Of a stretch of DNA of 7,361 nucleotides, positions 5,804-7,361 are shown in pieces. The stretch covers positions 1-7,361 of the forward strand of contig CAJWMX010000138.1 of NCBI GenBank assembly GCA_913043805.1. Reading direction: 5' to 3'. Position 1 is the first letter of the stretch. The number at the start of each line of letters is the position of its first letter. Position numbers and translations under genes: made by a program. The notes beneath the pieces are model-generated. The model was not told where the DNA came from. It saw nothing but the letters and a program-made list of their open reading frames with translations, and searched no databases. The DNA comes from an uncultured Acidobacteriota bacterium. GTDB taxonomy: Bacteria; Acidobacteriota; Vicinamibacteria; Vicinamibacterales; UBA8438.

Positions 5804-5832
5804 TTGTACTCGCAGCCGTTTTTCGGTACGCT
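5804..5832 (+). promoter_or_regulatory. Promoter-like unit 3, proximal to the ftsB-like gene
   Basis: TTGTAC (5804-5809), a 17-nt spacer, then TACGCT (5827-5832). The predicted transcript start, near 5839, is only about 4 nt before the ATG at 5843. That would give a nearly leaderless mRNA, consistent with the absence of any Shine-Dalgarno there. Confidence 0.5.
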
Positions 5833-5842
5833 CCACAGCGTC

Positions 5843-6262
5843 ATGAATTCATCGCCGGTCGACACCCTCAACGACTTGCCTCCGCTGCCGCGCAGGACCC
5901 CTGTCCCGCGCCGTAGCTGGTGGTATGCGTTGTTGCTGGTGTGTGTGTTGCTGGTGGCCAACGCGCTGGTTGGCGACCGGGGCCTGCTGGCGCTGTTTCG
6001 GGCGAACCAGGAACACGCGCAGCTTCAAGCCGCCATCGACGCCATCCGCACCGAGAACGCTCAGCTGCACGGCTATGTCCGCGCCCTGCATAACGAACCG
6101 CTACTGGTCGAAGACCTGGCGCGTCAACAGCTCGGCCTGATCAAAGAGGGCGAACAGGTCTTCATCGTCAGGACCGTGGATGAGCCCACCGAGCGAGCGC
6201 TTCCGACAACCGACCTCGACGAGGGGTCGGCGGCCGACGTCCCCTCACCTCAGCAGCCGTAG
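5843..6262 (+). CDS. ftsB: FtsB/DivIC-type septum formation initiator protein
   Basis: A 139-residue single-pass membrane protein. A proline- and arginine-rich cytoplasmic start (1-25) precedes a transmembrane helix (about 27-43). GDRGLLALFRANQEHAQLQ begins a heptad-like coiled coil (about 48-84), and the conserved module EDLARQQLGLIKEGEQVFIV (90-109) follows. This is the FtsB/DivIC layout. Such proteins bind FtsL/FtsQ-type partners through the coiled coil and help trigger septal cell-wall synthesis. The C-terminal 30 residues are acidic and Pro/Ser-rich, an extension without recognisable domain. The first in-frame ATG is used as start. A longer reading frame from TTG at 5708 is rejected because it runs through the promoter-like array. 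No Shine-Dalgarno precedes the ATG. Whether this is the FtsB or DivIC orthologue cannot be told from sequence alone. Confidence 0.88.
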   Translation: MNSSPVDTLNDLPPLPRRTPVPRRSWWYALLLVCVLLVANALVGDRGLLALFRANQEHAQLQAAIDAIRTENAQLHGYVRALHNEPLLVEDLARQQLGLIKEGEQVFIVRTVDEPTERALPTTDLDEGSAADVPSPQQP

Positions 6263-6282
6263 CCTGACGACGTCGCTCAGGC
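6262..6282. terminator. Weak inverted repeat between convergent genes
   Basis: GCCTGA (6262-6267) and TCAGGC (6277-6282) form 6-bp arms around a 9-nt loop in the 14-bp gap between the ftsB-like stop and the convergent gene's stop. It is symmetric enough to act on both strands but has no U-tract on either side, so terminator function is only a guess. Confidence 0.3.
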
Positions 6283-7361
6283 GAGCACGGCGCGGATCGA
6301 CTCCTCCGCTGACAGCACGGTCCAGGCCGCAAGCTCGCAGAGCAGGTTCGCTTGTAGCGGCGTCAGCCTGGTAAGCGCCCCCGGATTCTGCCCCACCGTG
6401 CGGTAGTGGGGAAATCGCGCCAGCGGCCCGTCCTCATCACCCACCGGCAACAACCGTCTCACGTCAACGGGCAGCGCTCCCTCCCACTCGGGCACGCGGC
6501 TGTTGTAGACCCAAACGAGCGACACCTCCCCACCGCCCTCGATGCCCCACCAGGGGTTGTCGACGAGCGGCGCCCGCGTGCTGACGACGAGCGCCCGGCC
6601 GTCGCGGCGAGCCTGCTGGAGCCCGCGCACCAGCTCGACATACACGGAACGAGCGAAGACCTGATTGTGCGGCCAGCGCGGACTGGCCTGCCCGAAGAGG
6701 GGAGGGAGCGCCGGATCGATCTGTCCAGGCTCGGGCCAGTGTGCCGGGTCGTGTTCCAGGTCGACCGGCCACACCGAGTTGAGACACACGACGAGGTTCT
6801 TCACTCCCCTCCGCAGCATCCCCAGCAGCGACAACGTATCGACGTCGCCGCCGTCGGTCACGAGGTCGTCGGCCGTGTCCGGGCCACCATCGGCGCCAGG
6901 CAGGGTCCACGTGCGCACGTGCGGATAGGCACGTTCATCGCGGTCGGGCGTATTGAATGCGCTCGTTGCTCCCAGCATCGACGCCAGTGACCACGGTCGC
7001 GCGGCGGGCCGCACGGCAACGCGTCCGTCCTGGCCGACACTGCCCTCCGGCGCGAAACAGCCGATGGCCGCCGCCTCGACCAGCGTGCCTCCGATGACCC
7101 GCTCCTCGCCGCCTGGCCCTCGCAGCCGGCGACGCTGCGCGACCCCGGCATACAGCGGTGTCTGCTCGAACGGAACCCGATGCTGCTGCTCGGAACGACG
7201 CTCCGGCCAGTTCACCGCGGCATGGATCACCGGAAAGGGCGCTCCAGCGCGGGCCCGATAGCGAGGCACGTCCAGCTCGCCGACATCCACACCCAGAGCG
7301 CAGCCCACACTGTGCCCCGAATCATGGAGGTCCGCCGGCGCCAGGAACGTCTGGCCGACCG
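6277..7361 (-). CDS. Patatin/cPLA2-like phospholipase family protein, C-terminal part (start outside window)
   Basis: The frame stays open to the window end. The GTG at 7308 is probably an internal valine, since the upstream codons keep reading (LHDSGHSVG...), so at least 361 residues are visible and the N-terminus is missing. Numbering from that valine, GAPFPVIHAAVNW (22-34) followed by FEQTPLYAGV (47-56) resembles the core of bacterial cPLA2/patatin-like proteins. SLASMLGATSAFN (107-119) is the small-residue helix before the second catalytic region. TDGGDVDTLSLLGMLRRGVKNLVVCLNS (151-178) matches the D-G-G/N-L-x-x-L-L-R-R-G motif carrying the catalytic Asp (Asp152). The end, FPHYRTVGQNPGALTRLTPLQANLL (299-323), also fits the family. 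Members hydrolyse acyl esters of lipids with a Ser-Asp dyad. The nucleophile Ser should lie beyond the window, so activity cannot be judged. It converges on the ftsB-like gene. Confidence 0.68.
   Translation of the reverse strand, partial: VGQTFLAPADLHDSGHSVGCALGVDVGELDVPRYRARAGAPFPVIHAAVNWPERRSEQQHRVPFEQTPLYAGVAQRRRLRGPGGEERVIGGTLVEAAAIGCFAPEGSVGQDGRVAVRPAARPWSLASMLGATSAFNTPDRDERAYPHVRTWTLPGADGGPDTADDLVTDGGDVDTLSLLGMLRRGVKNLVVCLNSVWPVDLEHDPAHWPEPGQIDPALPPLFGQASPRWPHNQVFARSVYVELVRGLQQARRDGRALVVSTRAPLVDNPWWGIEGGGEVSLVWVYNSRVPEWEGALPVDVRRLLPVGDEDGPLARFPHYRTVGQNPGALTRLTPLQANLLCELAAWTVLSAEESIRAVLA

Larger units (their letters stand above)
5708..5832 (+). repeat. Three-unit GTAC array upstream of the ftsB-like gene
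   Basis: Seven GTAC tetramers begin at 5710, 5730, 5749, 5759, 5779, 5806 and 5826, with a related GTAT at 5794, all within 120 bp. They resolve into three imperfect units starting at 5708, 5757 and 5804 (periods 49 and 47 bp). Each unit has TTGTACT, 13 nt, then CGGTAC. The sequence between the motifs is not conserved, so this is repetition of sites rather than a simple duplicated block. The array fills the gap between the recA terminator and the ftsB-like start. Confidence 0.85.

Noticed and set aside
5708..5842. TTG-initiated N-terminal extension of the ftsB-like protein
   Set aside because: It begins in the terminator tail and runs through the GTAC array. The FtsB layout starts correctly at the ATG at 5843, and the extra residues resemble no signal or domain.
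7306..7308. GTG at 7308 as the start of the phospholipase-like gene
   Set aside because: The frame continues without a stop to the window end, and no Shine-Dalgarno precedes this codon, so it is most likely an internal valine.
7303..7317. GHSVG in the phospholipase-like protein as the GxSxG nucleophile
   Set aside because: It lies only about 25 residues before the PFPVIHAAVN core strand, too close for the nucleophile in cPLA2-like proteins, and no glycine-rich elbow context surrounds it. The true nucleophile is expected off-window.

Overview
The window is GC-rich, densely coded bacterial chromosome, with no sign of phage, insertion sequence or CRISPR. The GC-rich RecA, a secreted Ig-like/LVIVD-repeat protein and a LemA/TPM gene pair together suggest an Acidobacteriota genome, possibly the Vicinamibacteria group. 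This is inference from protein style only; no rRNA or other marker is present to fix it.

Layout. Bases 1-31 are a heptanucleotide tandem repeat cut by the window edge. Bases 63-4322 hold four minus-strand genes, spaced 37 to 48 bp apart and probably one operon. In transcription order they are a TPM-domain membrane protein, a nucleotidyltransferase-fold protein, LemA, and a large secreted protein with Ig-like domains and an LVIVD beta-propeller. A 273-bp AT-rich divergent region (4323-4595) carries a textbook sigma70 promoter for recA, whose -35 box lies in an 11-bp tandem repeat, plus short inverted repeats and a weaker candidate promoter for the operon. recA (4596-5642, +) ends in a near-perfect intrinsic terminator. 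A 120-bp array of GTAC motifs follows, which reads as three promoter-like units, and then a short FtsB/DivIC-type division gene (5843-6262, +). Convergent to it is the C-terminal part of a patatin/cPLA2-like phospholipase (6277 to beyond 7361, -).

How the genes relate. LemA and TPM proteins are frequent neighbours and are generally placed at the membrane or envelope; the secreted LVIVD protein fits an envelope-directed operon. The nucleotidyltransferase-fold protein between them is the odd member, and its second catalytic aspartate is replaced by asparagine. recA and the ftsB-like gene are housekeeping genes separated by the terminator, so the ftsB-like gene probably uses its own promoter(s) in the GTAC array. 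It lacks a Shine-Dalgarno sequence, and the nearest predicted transcription start is only a few bases before its ATG.

Most interesting points: the three-unit GTAC array, the hairpin that would cover the Shine-Dalgarno of the LVIVD gene, the tandem repeat at the recA -35, the four-G-tract heptamer repeat, and the DxN nucleotidyltransferase inside a LemA/TPM operon. I found no clear evidence for a wholly new system.
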